Assembly (NCBI RefSeq): GCF_030463565.1
Contig: NC_134649.1
Span: forward strand, 5,405,501 to 5,469,500
Reading direction: 5' to 3'
Source of the DNA: Pelecanus crispus
Lineage: Eukaryota; Chordata; Aves; Pelecaniformes; Pelecanidae
Length of the DNA stretch: 64,000 bases
The notes below the pieces were generated by a model, which had not been told where the DNA came from, searched no databases, and saw only the letters and a program-made list of their open reading frames with translations. Below are positions 1 to 12,900 of the stretch, in pieces. The position numbers and the translations under genes are program-made. Within the stretch, counting starts at the first letter, position 1, and every line of letters begins with the position of its first letter.

Positions 1-3000
1 GCAATTGAGTAGTTGTGGCAGCTCTGCTGATGGATGGTGAAGCACAGAGCTGCTGCAATTCATTTGCCTTTGACTGCATGACCATCTCTTGAGCACTAGG
101 CTGGCTTACAGTCCCCTTCTGTTGTGCAATAAGCTGTATTCTTGCAATGTACCTGCTGTATTGCTTGTAAAGACTCTGATGGTTGAGCAGAGAAAGCATG
201 TTTGAACACACCATGAGTATTATACAGATCATGTAATACTACCCCACAGGGCCATGCTCCAGCCATTAAGGCTGTGTATCTCCATGCACTGTTTGCACCT
301 GAAACATTTGCTCCAGTCTTTTGCAACCCCCAAAGGACCGGCAGCTCCAGAGGAGCACTTGCTCTTTCATTTTTTGCTTTTCTTTCGTCTTTTGATTGTC
401 ACTCACTGCATGGGGCAGAGACGTACATACAGATTTCTGCACCCCTCAGCAGCCATCCATTTGGAAATGTGGGTCCCAGGGCTCAACGTGCTCCACACCT
501 GCAGGTCTTGGGCTTTGCAGGGCAGAACGTAAGACACTTCTTAAGCTGTTTATTCAGCGTTACTGTCACTTTTCACTCTTCAAAGGAGTGAGATCAGAAA
601 CCACTTCAGCAGACCCTTCTCTCTCAACAACCAACTTCATGAATCACTTCCAAGCCTGCCAAATGTCAGCAATGCGAACAGGAATTATAACACTTGGGGC
701 TGCTTTTGCAGAGGAGCTTTCCCACACACAAGCTTTGGCCTCCATACAAGATTATGGGTGATTTTTAGGAGGTGGTGATATACAGGATGTCAGAAAAAAT
801 GCTGTAATGGTCTGATGTGGGCTTGAACTGCATAAACTCTACAAAGGAGAGAAGTAGTGCAAGTGCCATTCCTCTAGCAGGGGCCATAGCTTACCAAAGG
901 TGGGGGTTGGGGGATTTGTCCTGCCCATGATTAGGAACCTTCCGTTAGAAGAAAATAAGGAAGGGGTCTTGATTAGGTGGAGCTGCCTGTAGGCTTGAAA
1001 TGATGCTGAGCTGCGGGTAAAGGCAGGCACCACTCCTGAGTGACTAGCACTTAATGTGGCTTTGCCGCACTGTCTCATAGACCGTGGCTCTGGGCAATTG
1101 CCCTGGTTGCTTGTCCCTAAAACTGCCTCGGGAGGCTTTCTGCCATTAGCAGTCTGTTTTAATCCCTAGAGGGATTATTTGCTCTCATACTTCAGCTCTT
1201 ACAGCTGAGCCTGTGCCTGGCCTTCATTTCAGAGCTGCCCAAGTGCTCGCTGGAACAGCTGCCTTGTTGGAGGTGAATTTTCAGCTGTGCCAGAAGAGGC
1301 TTGCAAGGAAGTTTGTGTTATACTTAGTCATGCTGCTTGGTTCCAGCAATGTTATTTGTCCCACAAGACCACAAATGCAAAAATCACTTACAAATGTATA
1401 AAAGCCCCCAAACCACTGAGCACCAGGCAGAAACACTCTTTTACAAGCCACTGATTGCTCCAAGGGTCTCTCTGGCATTGAAAGCCCGCCATTTGTTGGC
1501 CTTTTGTAACCAAATACACAAACTATGTCTCTCAGGTGGCAGGGGGAGTTTGTTTCCAAATCTAAGTGCTGTCACCAAGAGTATGTTAGAGCAGTAGAAA
1601 ATAAGTATTTGTTTAAAGAGGGATTACACTTTCCAACTCAGAAATGTGTAAGGTTTTTCAAACTGATTGCAACTCTCTCTTTCTCTGGAGAGGACAAGTG
1701 TGTTGTCTGGCTGTAAACTGAAGTGGAAGGAAATTGGAGTAAAGGGTTTTTGATGGTATTTGAACAATGCCTTTAGAAAGCCCTCAGACAGGCAGCAAAT
1801 ATGTCACTGCAAGGGATAGTCAGGGCTCACTGGCTCCGCAAAATCCCACTTCCCCACTGGGAACCCAGAGCTGCTGCCCGGCATGGGGAATGTGCCATGC
1901 CAGGGGCTCCACACAGCAGCTGATATTTCTGTGGTAGGCGTGGGTGCTTACAACAACAGAAATTAAGCCTGCCCAACAGGTGCAGGGTTACAAAAGGCAG
2001 ATTGCTCAGCTCATGTTATGTACATGAAGGGCTGTATACTGAGTATGAATCTAATCTTTCTGTTACTTCGTGCTCCAAATTCCTGTTAATTAATATATTA
2101 TGCCTTTTATTTCTCCAGTTACAATGACTGGGCACTGTGAGTATTCTTGCCCCCATGGTGAAGCTGTGCTCCCAGTTCCCAGCACAGCAGAGCACTGAGG
2201 CAGCAGCAGGAAATGTACGATCATACAGGACTAGGATGAGGAGCCGCTGTGTGATGAAAGCAGACCAGAAAATGTCTCCTGTGTTTAAATGAGTGGAAGT
2301 TCTCTAATGGGAAGAGATTGGGATGGCTGGTGTCATGTGCAGGAAGAAGTGTGAGGGTAGAAAACTTGTCTTGTGTAAGAACATGGAGGGAAGGGGAATA
2401 ATCTCTCCTGTGTGACGAAGCGAGGAGGGAGTCGCGTTCGGTGGCACAGGCACCCCTGTGTGTGAGGGAGGTCTTATGCGGTGAAGCTAGCCCTCTGCTA
2501 AAGTAAAAGCATTTGAAAGGGAAACCTGCAGGTCAGTCTGTTTGACCTCCCGAAGTGGCACAAAGAAATAACAGTTTGGTCCCCTTCGTATGTGGTGACA
2601 GCTTTCTGTGCGGGGGGGACACGACCCTGGACGTCTTTAACGTCCCCGGCTGTGATAGAGACACTGGTAACATGTTTATCGGAGGATCTGTCTTTTGCAT
2701 GTTGTACACCCATGTATCTATTTCAGGGTAGAGCAGCTTCATTTAAACTGCCTGGAAAGATTAAATTATATTATTCTCTTAACATGACAAGAGGGTGACA
2801 GACTCCGGTTCCACCGCACAATGGTACACAGCGAAGCGGAACTTGGAACATGTACCTGCTCCCTCCCAGGGAGGAGCATATCGATTGAAGAGCAGTGTAG
2901 TGCATTAGAAGGATGAGAAAGCGTGGATTAATTTCGACAATCTGATGTAAAACACAGACATCCCCTTCTTGAGCTAAGTCGCAAAGGGGGGTTCTGGGCC

Positions 3001-6000
3001 TGTCAGGTGTCACAGTGCAGGCAGAGGAGCGGACTCCACGGCACCAAGGAGGGTGGAAGACCAGCGAAGGAACAGCTTGAGGTTTTTTAATCTTTGTTTT
3101 GTTGTCAGCTTCTGACCTTGCAACAAATAAATGCAACTTTGCATAGACAGAACAAAATAATCCATCTTATTTTCCAGATGGGAGCAAGAACAGTCCCGTG
3201 TTTGTGGACTAGCTGAGGGAATTAACAGAATTCCGCTTTCCATATCTTCTCCCTGCCCTTTGGCAGATCAGCACAGGTAAACTTTGATTTTGATGGAAGC
3301 CTGGCACAGATCATCTCTGGGTCTTCTTTTCTTGTTTGCAAAACATCATTTCCCTACCTTACAGGAGTGTCATGACAATTCGTGCATTAAAGATTGTGAG
3401 ATGCTCAGATTTGGGGGTAATTCATACAGGTCACTTAGACAAACTGCTTTGAAGCGCATTAGACAAGATGAGCCAGGCACAGCTGATTAAAAGACAGTTA
3501 GATGGACATTCAGTGGTTGGTAACATAAACATCAAAGCTCTGGTAGAAGTACATATTTGGCTTGCAAGTCTGTCTATTCTCCTCAGTTTTGGCAGGACCT
3601 TTAAACCCTTCAAGTTTTTCTCTAATAACATGGTAAAGTGTCTCCAGTGCAAGTTTTCACATGTGCTGCAGAAATATCTATTGTATTAGGAAGAAACCGT
3701 GGAGCTGTGCTGATGGTTTAAGCTCCTGGAGGCACCCATGCAGTGGGAAAATCAGGCACTAAGTTAGCTCTGACAGTAAATCCTGCAGATTCTCACGGCT
3801 AATATCAGAGGTCCCGTAGGCCTTCTTGTATCCCCTGTTGCTTACTGTTTACAGTTTCTTATGGTACAGGAATGCCAATGGCTGGCTCAAACACAGTGAC
3901 TTTGATGCTAGAATAGGCTCTTGCTCAGCACTGAAGGGAGCCAGTTGTTCCGGGATGCACTCTCAATTAGATGTTTGATTTACTCTCAGGAGGGGGGGAA
4001 TTTGTCAGCAGGGAAGATGGCATTGCTGCTTCTTTCACACCCAACTTTAAATAGCTTCTTGGGAACACCAGACCTCTTATGCTTTCTCCCAGGTGAACAC
4101 ATCAGGGTCTGACTGTTCTGCACAGTAATCGTAAACCTCCAGAACCTGGAGCATGAAGCATTTAGGAATAATGAGACTACTTCTTGTATTTCCTTACATG
4201 CGGTCACATCATGACATCAGGGGAATTCTGCTTAAAAACTGACATCACAAGGCTGCTTAGTGACTACTGGCTTCACTAAGTAGCTACTGTCGGTACATGT
4301 AAAAGCCAGTTTGTTTCGGAAGGCTGAATTCCTAAATACTCCAATCATACACACAACTGCTTGCACAAAGCATTAGTTATGCTTAGTTCACTAACAAGAT
4401 TTAAGTGCGTGCTGTGCTAGAGGCAGCGAGACCATACTGTGCAACAAATACTGTTCTCTGACAATGGCGACTCGCACTCTAGGTTAGATACCGGTAATTT
4501 ATCACAAAGGCTTGACAAGTTTAACAATACATCAGGTAGATTTACTCTCACTTTGAGCTTAATGTTCCTCATTCTCTTATGGTCTAGAAATGATCTGTCA
4601 GTGAGGTCCGGAGGCTGGGAAGCTGGCTTAGAGGTGTAATGGGACTCACTTGTGGCTATCGTCAAATCTAAATTGTTCCTTTGAATATTGTCTGCAGCCT
4701 TTAAGATGCAGACTGCAAGACTTTAATGCCACCAAAGGGTTTTTCTTGGTAGAGAAAAATCTTCCTCTTGATATTCAGCAGTTTCTTTATGGGGTTGTTT
4801 GGTCTCTAGACATGAGAAAATCCTGGCAATTTTGATCATTTGAAGAGAATGAGTAATGCGTAGTGCTTAGTACAGTGTGTCGCTCTTCAAATCACTGATT
4901 ATGCTTTATTTTCTATTATGTTGAATGGAGTGATTCTATTATGGACTATCATTTTCTCTTTTTATTACGGTTTATTTCAAGGATTCCTGCTGGAGCCCTA
5001 TCTACAGAACATTTCTAGATTGCAATTGACTACCTAAGACTGTTTCAGGAATACTTAATGGGCCAACTCAAATTAGCCAATCTGAAGAAGTGAATTTTGG
5101 CCTTGAGAGCTCTCTGAACACATGCCATTCTGTAAGCAAAGAGAAAAGGCTGTTTGCTGTCAGAGTTTCAGTAGGTGTCAGTGTGGATTTTAAGCTGGAT
5201 GCTCAGCCTGAGTATTTAGGTTCTTTTCTTTGTGAATTTATCACAGTCCTGTTCTCAGTTATCAGCCATTGGTTCAATTTAACCTCCTCTTTCCACACTC
5301 TGATCAAAGATTGCTGGTGATAGATGGTCACTAACTTAAGATAACAGAGCCAGAACCAGGAGGGGTGTTTTGCTCCTGTGGTCATAAGTCTCCACAAAAC
5401 CATGACCCAAATATCCTGCCTGTGTAGCTGGGGACTGTAACAGAGCCACATATCTGGCTGAGGCACAGGGTGAGATACTTCACATCCATCCTGGTGCGAC
5501 CTTCAATGTCCTTATCTGGCAGGAATGGGAAGATCAAAAGAGCTCATCCCATTCAGCCCATCAACACTTGGGCCTAACTCCAATTGCTGTCAAGAGTACA
5601 TCAAAGGTAAACACAAGAACAAATAGGTAAATAATGGCCAAGAAGAAAGGTGGGCTGCCAGCAAGAGGCCATCTAATTTTCAGGGGATGATATTCACTAA
5701 CAGGCTTCATGGGGAACATTGTGATGGGTGAGAGCAAACACTGAGCAAGGTAGAAGGCAGCAAGCAGTCGATATATGGCCGTTTATTCCAGATTTTGGGC
5801 AGTGTTTCAGCACATTTCTCATTTGATTGGCTTATCTGACTCTAATTACTACATCTTCAAAACTTACGTGATATATACTGTCAGGAAATACACTGCTTAT
5901 TGATGGGACTGAACTCCTGAACATACTCTTCAAGCTACAGAATTATCTACTTTATTATATTCTTCTTCTTTAGCTTGATGAAGTTATGAAAAGGAAAAGA

Positions 6001-6454
6001 GCAAAATTATAGGCTGGAAGCATATCTTTTCCCCCAAAACTCTTCTTTCTCTAGTTATTGAATCTTGCAAAGGTTTTAATTTCATAAACTGAGATGGATA
6101 CAGAGGCACTGATCCAATAAGTTGTCTTTCAGGGATCATTATTAAAATATCAAGGAATAATTTAATTTTCCCTCCACATGGTTTTATTTTTTTCTTCTGA
6201 CTGAGACATAATTGTTCTTGTGTATGTAAGTCACAGCTGAAGAGTGCACTGAGCATTCAGAGAATGGGGGAAAAAAATGTCAAAGTGAACCCAAGCCTTT
6301 CTCAGCTATTTGCTAGGTGGTCTTCATGTGAGTGGCATTTAGCAAGTACAGAGAGCACCAGGAAGACTGATATCCATTACAGAGCAATGCAGAAGTCTTC
6401 AGCAAATTAGGACACCAGCTGCAGAAAGCAAGGTGCATCCTGGCCAGGGCTCTT
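1..6454. other. Non-coding, nothing recognised
   Basis: Only short random-looking open frames in all six frames, no known protein segment and no recognisable transposon. One inverted pair of AGGTCA half-sites lies at 2530-2548. Confidence 0.7.
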
Positions 6455-6549
6455 TATATTAAAATATATATATATATAATATATATATATTCTTATATAT
6501 ATATATTCTTATTCTATATATATATATAATATAATATATATATATTCTT
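6455..6549. repeat. AT microsatellite, interrupted
   Basis: Blocks of (TA)n and (AT)n are separated by TTCTTA and TTCTATA interruptions that themselves recur three or four times, so it is a compound repeat. Confidence 0.9.
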
Positions 6550-6964
6550 ACCCCTGTGGAAGTGTGTGGGTTAGGCTGGGGACCAATGAGATCTGTGTAA
6601 ACCTCTAGAGTTCTGCCTTACAGCTGTCCACCATGAGAGTGTATCTAACCAGCAGCCTTGGGGTGTGCTTCCCTCTGCTCAGTCCTGACCAGAGCTGTTG
6701 TGCATTTGTTAACTGATGCCTTTTGCTCCAGAGGTGGTGGATTTCAGGATTCGTTTTGGCACTGCACCCCCTTTTTGGGGAAGTGCATAACTAGCTAGTT
6801 CAGTATGGGTAATGCTTGCAGGATGTGAAGCATGAGCTTTTTTGTTTGTTTGCTTGCTCGTTTAAATGAAGATGGAGCTAAGTGCACGCTTAAGTGATTT
6901 CCTGGTGGAGTATGGAACTTTGTGATGATAATGTGCTAATGATGATAATTAAGGGCCCATTAGC

Positions 6965-6988
6965 AAAAAAAAAAAAAAAAAAAAAAAA
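6965..6988 (+). repeat. Poly-A run (24 A)
   Basis: An uninterrupted A24. No CR1 or SINE body is visible upstream and no clear target-site duplication, so it is called a simple mononucleotide repeat. Confidence 0.95.
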
Positions 6989-9900
6989 GGTTAGCCCATA
7001 TTTGATAGCAGCCCAGAGAAGAATGTGAGTGCCCCTCTTACTATTAAAATATTCCAGTGCATTCCCCTGGTCATGCTTTCATTGGGAAATAGCACTTCAC
7101 AGAGAGGACTCAATATGTGTACCTGTGTGTGTTTGATGTTGGCACTTCTCTGAAGATGTATTTTTCCAACACAAGCCTGAGTCAGTAACAGACAGCTCAG
7201 AGGAAAGGCTGGGCTCCAGGAACAAATACAGCTTTCGTCTCCTCTCTTTGAGGGCTTTGGATTGCAAAAAGAAATGTAACCTGGTTGTTCGGTGTGTTTC
7301 TGTTCTGTGTTCAAAAGTCTGATGTGGAGGAGACCAAAAGCTGGTAATCGGTATTGAGTTAATTCCTGCCTTCATCGTTCCTGCCTTGCAAACTTCAAAG
7401 CAGAAAAGCTACTCTCTTTACACCTACAAGCATAATTTCCAGAGCTGAAGCAGGGTAATTTTCACATGCAAATTCAAGAGGCGAGCCTGCCTTATCTGGG
7501 CGGGTGGACATGCTGTTTAATGGGACAACAGCCCCTCTCCTTTTCTTCCCAGAAGGGGAACAAGGCAGCAGCAATAAAAGATTTTCTTTTGCTGTTGTTT
7601 TAGAGGAAAAGATGTGTACCTTTACAAAAGTGGAAAATGCCACCTTGTGCTTTGTTTTTGTGCTTTGAATTGTGTTCAATGCTGGAAAAAATAGAATTCA
7701 GTTTACCATCTAGAGCTTTATATTGCATTTTTCATAAGCTGTTGGAAGCATAATGCAGAAATCAAAGACTTGGCAAAGGAACAGGTCAGCTTTACAATCC
7801 CTCTTGTTCTCAGGCATTTGAAATACACAGATTTGTGGACATTAATCCTAACATTATTAATGTAGTGGGAAAACAGGGAGCAAATTTATAGTATTTACAG
7901 TTCTCACTGTTGGGTTTTTTTGTATTCTCTTTGGGAAAGTAATTTCTCTCATTTGTTATTTCAAAAGCCACCTTCTTTGTCTTGAATATTTGTGGGTTTT
8001 TTCATTGACTGTAACAGCGGAATTATTGGGAAGGAAAGTTATTCAAAGCAGAGAAGAGTGAGTGCCAGAGGACCAGGCAGGATAATAACTACTGGTATGA
8101 TTTAGGCACGTCACTTTGCAAGCTTAGGTACTCCTGCTAAGTCATCTCAGAAATGACCTGAGGGTTTGAGTTGCTCAAACCCTCCAGCTGGGCTGTTTGT
8201 CGGTGGCACATTGGTGAAGCGGACACATCTACCAGGTTTGGAAGCGTGGCCTCAGGCGTCCATTGGTCCTCAAGCCTGCATGCAGGATGCTATGTATAAA
8301 CATATAAATAGCTAAAGCACATAAATACTTGGAAAGCTGCATTTTCACAGCAGACCTTCTCTGCATTAGTTTCCTGTGGGGGTTGTCAGGTGTGTGTGCA
8401 GCTTTTTAACATGCTCAGGAAAAAGCCTCATCCCGATGCAGAGTGTTTTCGGGTGAAGGCAGTACTTTTCACTGGATTGACTATTACTGAGGCTTGCTCT
8501 CCTTGAACAGCACGCAGGGAGCGTCTTGCTGTTCCCTGATCCAGGCGCACAGGCCAGCGTGGGTTGGCTGTCATCTCCCTGCACCCCACCATGTCTCTCC
8601 CAGCTGTCTGGGAGAGAAATGACTGATGACCTCTGCAGAAACTGAGGACTTCATTGTTAATTGCTATGGACTCTAAGTCTGATTAAATTCGGCCTTTATT
8701 AAATTAAATAAGCTCCATCTGTTAATAGTGTGTGTGCCCTTCCACTGGAAACAGAGAAAGCAAGTCAAAGGGAGCATCTTTCAGATGATATTCTTGTTTC
8801 AGTTGAGGTGCAGAATAGAGAAGTGGCTCAGTCCTTGAAGTCTAAGCCAGATCACCCCAAGTCTCCTGTCTCTAATGAATCAAACTCAAACCCCAGCTCC
8901 AGTGGCTGTGTGAAATGGGAATGGGAATAAGAATCCAGATTCAATGGAATAAATCTCAGTGGTTGTGCCCCACTCATCAGTGTTGATGATAAATGTGAGC
9001 CAGGAACTAGCCTGAAATCATACTGTGGGTGAAACAGACTTACGGTTCCATTCTCATTCTTCTTTTAAAGAATTAAATGTGTTGGGATGACATTTCTCCT
9101 GGGGTTTTCAGGTACCTCTGTGGGAATCTTAGTGTGAAGACAGATATAATTTGGCTGGATGCTTTACTCTCCTGGTTTTGTTCTGCTTGTTCATGCCCCT
9201 CAGATCCCAAAGTCAGTGAAGTACAGAGGACCTGCCATTTGTGTTTGCATGTATACATCTGCCTTCCCACTTGATGAAGATTTTAACTCACCCTTTGATA
9301 TGCAAGCAAAATGATGCAGAACTGAGGTCTAAGTATAGAGGAACCTTTAGTAAAAGAAACCCTAAGGAGGGGAGCTTGGCAGAATTACAGTAGAGCTGAT
9401 AAGATAATTATGCCTGTGCTCCAAATCTCCCTTCCCTTCCTAAAACAGCCTCTTAGAGTATTTGGATTCTGGGTCTGAAAGGGTTGCTTGACACCATTTA
9501 CAAATCAGCCCAGATGACCTGCTGATATGAATGACCCCTGGGCAGCTTTCTGATAGACCTGATATGCTAAACAACCTTTGGATGGATAAAAGAGAGCTCT
9601 GGAGAGGGAAAGGCATCTCTGGGTCACTGATGCTGTCACATACGTTCTGTCACCTTGCTTTTTGTGGCAGTGGGCAAGCAACATGGAAACTGCATAATGC
9701 CTGGATGAGGAAGGCAATGCAATATCCATAAAAGCACCGGATAGTACCTGGGGCAGTCCATGGTCATGAGGGACACTGTGGCCTTCAGTGGACCTGTGTG
9801 AAGGAAGAAGCCCGAGGAACCAGAAGGCATCTGACTCTCACATGAGAAACCGTGAGCAGATGCCACGTGCTCAGGTACAAAGTGAGAGGGAAGTGCATCT

Positions 9901-12900
9901 TCCACGATGTCAGAACAGGATATTCCCTGCCATCATACACCAACCCCTACCCTACCACAGTTTTCAGGGAGCTGTTTTTTTTCTCTTTAAATTGGAGATT
10001 GTGTTCACGCTTTTGTTTTTCATGGGGATCAACTCAACTCTGTCCATGTGCTCCAAATCCAGCTCACCTCTAGAGGCTGGAGAATCACAGAGAGTCCATT
10101 TAATGAAATGCCCATTTGAAACATCCTGCTTCTATTGAAATCACTGATAAAACTCCCACTGATTTCATGCAGGCTGAGGTTTTTTTCCTAAGTCACCAGA
10201 CAATGTGGTTGAGTCTCTTTGATTTGTTGATTGAAAACTGAGGCTTTGTAAAGGCAGTAGTCCTTCCCATATTTAGCTATGTTGAAAATACCACAAGGAC
10301 ATCCTTTTATGAAGTATGTTATACTGTGCCCCTTGACCTTGGTCATGTGAGCAAAAATGAGTTTTTATGCGTAAGTAGCAGAGGTAAGCATTAAATAATA
10401 TTTTGAGAAGATTTATTTTAGGATTGAGAAGAAAATGCAAAAGGTTTATTGTATATTCTGTCTCAGCAAGAGGAGAGCAACTTTTCTTACAGTGACCTAA
10501 AGAGCATATAACATAGATAAAAGGATGTAATTAAGAGATGTAACTTAGGCTGAACTTTTCACCAGGTACTGGAATATTGCCCTAAAGGATGTGGTGGATG
10601 TCTCACTGTCTGAGTCACTTATAATAATGCTAGACTGAACTTCTGTTCGCTAAAAAATGTACAGTTATGAATAGGAATATTACCCTTCCTCCAAGCGACG
10701 GATTCTGTAACCTCATTGGTTTTTTTCCTGCTCATTTCTGTGATAGCGTCTGGCCTGTTTTGACAATTCCCTTATCAGAGAACAGCCCTGTCCTGCCTGT
10801 CAAATCTTTCAAATCAGGAGGACTTGGAGAGATATGGCTGTACTATTAACTCATGCTTGGTTTTATATCAAACCTTTCTACCATCTACATGGAAAAAATT
10901 CTGTGGCTAAAGTCAGACTTCTACAGCCAAGCAAACTTTTTGGCAGTGAATTTAGGATGAAAACTCATTGCTTTTAACAGAGATTAGCAATATCGAAGAC
11001 AACCTGTGGTCTTGGAAGATGTGCACCTCCTAAATCAAGGCTAATAATAATGTTTAAAACCTTGGACAGAGCGCTCACTGGCTGATCAGAGAAGAAACCA
11101 CAAGTGTAGTATGCAGTAACAAAAAAGCTGAGCATGAGAAGGAAGCAATGTGTTCGTACAGTATAGAAACTGCAAACTATAGGGAAACAAGGGAGGAGTC
11201 TTTCCCCATCACAATTTAGGAACAGCCAAAATGTGGGCTCATCCTTATACTAGATAACTGCTGCTGTGTGTCCACAGAGTAAAGATGACTGTCTTCAGCT
11301 AAATGGGCAGTGGGCTTGACCAGGTTTAACATAGGAAATCTGTGGAAAAATTAGGCAAGAAAGGAAATCCCCTCAAAATCAAAGGAGTGGACTCTTTGTC
11401 AGATTCAGGTTCATTGTCAGATCAAGTCAGCCTAAAATCTGTCTGACCAGCAGCGGAAATCATGTCAAGTTATTTTGAAAAGACTTGAGCCCAACCCACC
11501 ACTATCCTGACAATTGTAATCAATCCTACTGACTCTTGTTGTGGTTACTGTGTACGTGCCTTCCAATAATCATCTGTTGTACTGGGTAGCAATGTAACTT
11601 CATCACTGTCACAGGGCCTTCAAAACGAAGGGATTTTTTTAACCAAGTGATTGGTGAGTATGATCTATCTCTACTGCGTGCTCCAAAAATCCCAACCAAT
11701 GCACAAATACTTCTTTGGATTGCTGTCTTTGTTGCTGTGCCTATATTCTAGCTTAGCAGATTCAGAGCTTCAATCATGTGTGTAAAATGTCGTGCCTGAG
11801 ACGTCCCCCTCTATTTTAATTTTTCCTCAACCTCACCGAGGTTTTGCTGAAAGAGATAATTCATCAGTTTCCCATGCCTGCAAGGGAAGACTTGGGTGCT
11901 GGTGGACCAATGCTGGGGAAGAAACAAGAAGCAGTGAGGTTTGGGGAGAAAAAGGGGAGCCAATCCTAGTTTTCTTTGAGCAAGGAGCCAGGCTTGACCA
12001 GCAGTTGGCCTTGGATAGATGGGCAAACTATATTTCTGAGGAGTTTGAGAAAGGTAATTAATGCCAGGGGGGCTTTTGGATATTTGCTTGCAATTACATT
12101 TGTTTTAGCGAAGTGAACAGAATTTGCGCTTTGGATTTTCATTTCCATGCCCAGAGTTTAGAGTTGCAGGTACCACCTGTTAACACTATGCAAACGAAAT
12201 ATAATTGACTCCCGCAGGAATCCCTCCGAAAGGCAGCACCTTGGGATTAAAGTTGCAGAGCCATCTATCTAAAATGATGTGGCAGATTTAATTAACGTGT
12301 CTAAAAATACACAGGCTGCAATCAAGCCTTTGCTTCTGCCCGTGTCTGTTCCCTGAAGGGGAATGCACATAATTTTCAAAATCTTGGGTTCTGTCAGCCA
12401 CCTGTGAGTTGAATTTATTGATGCATGAGATTATCATAAAATTAATTTGGACACTGCTGAATTATGAGGTTGAAAACAGGTTGAGAAGTAGTTTCTCACC
12501 CAGTTTAAGCAATATGCTGTCAATAATGTTCTTTCAAGCCCATATGTAGAGCATTACTAGACAGCTACAGTTACAAACTATAAATGCATGGAGATTGGAT
12601 GCATATAGCCCCTTGTGGCAGAGAAAGATCTCCGTAGTGTGGTACCGGGAATGATTTGGAATGTCTTGAATCTGAGCAGCAGATAACTACAGACATTAAA
12701 TACATTTCACTACTTGCCACTCAGGAGACAGGTCTTTGCTACAGAGTCAGAAAATGGCATAGCACCGAAACAGCCGAGGAGCCTTCAGTCAATATGTCTA
12801 TCTCTCTATCCATCGCTTGGGGTTTCAGGCTTTATATCCACTTTTTAATTAAAAGAACTTGGTTTTGTTAAAGCAGTAGTGGACAGCGATGAAATGCAGT

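Noticed and set aside
6965..6988. Poly-A tail of a processed pseudogene or SINE
   Set aside because: No retroposed body and no convincing target-site duplication on either side. The same holds for the runs at 33791 and 56128.
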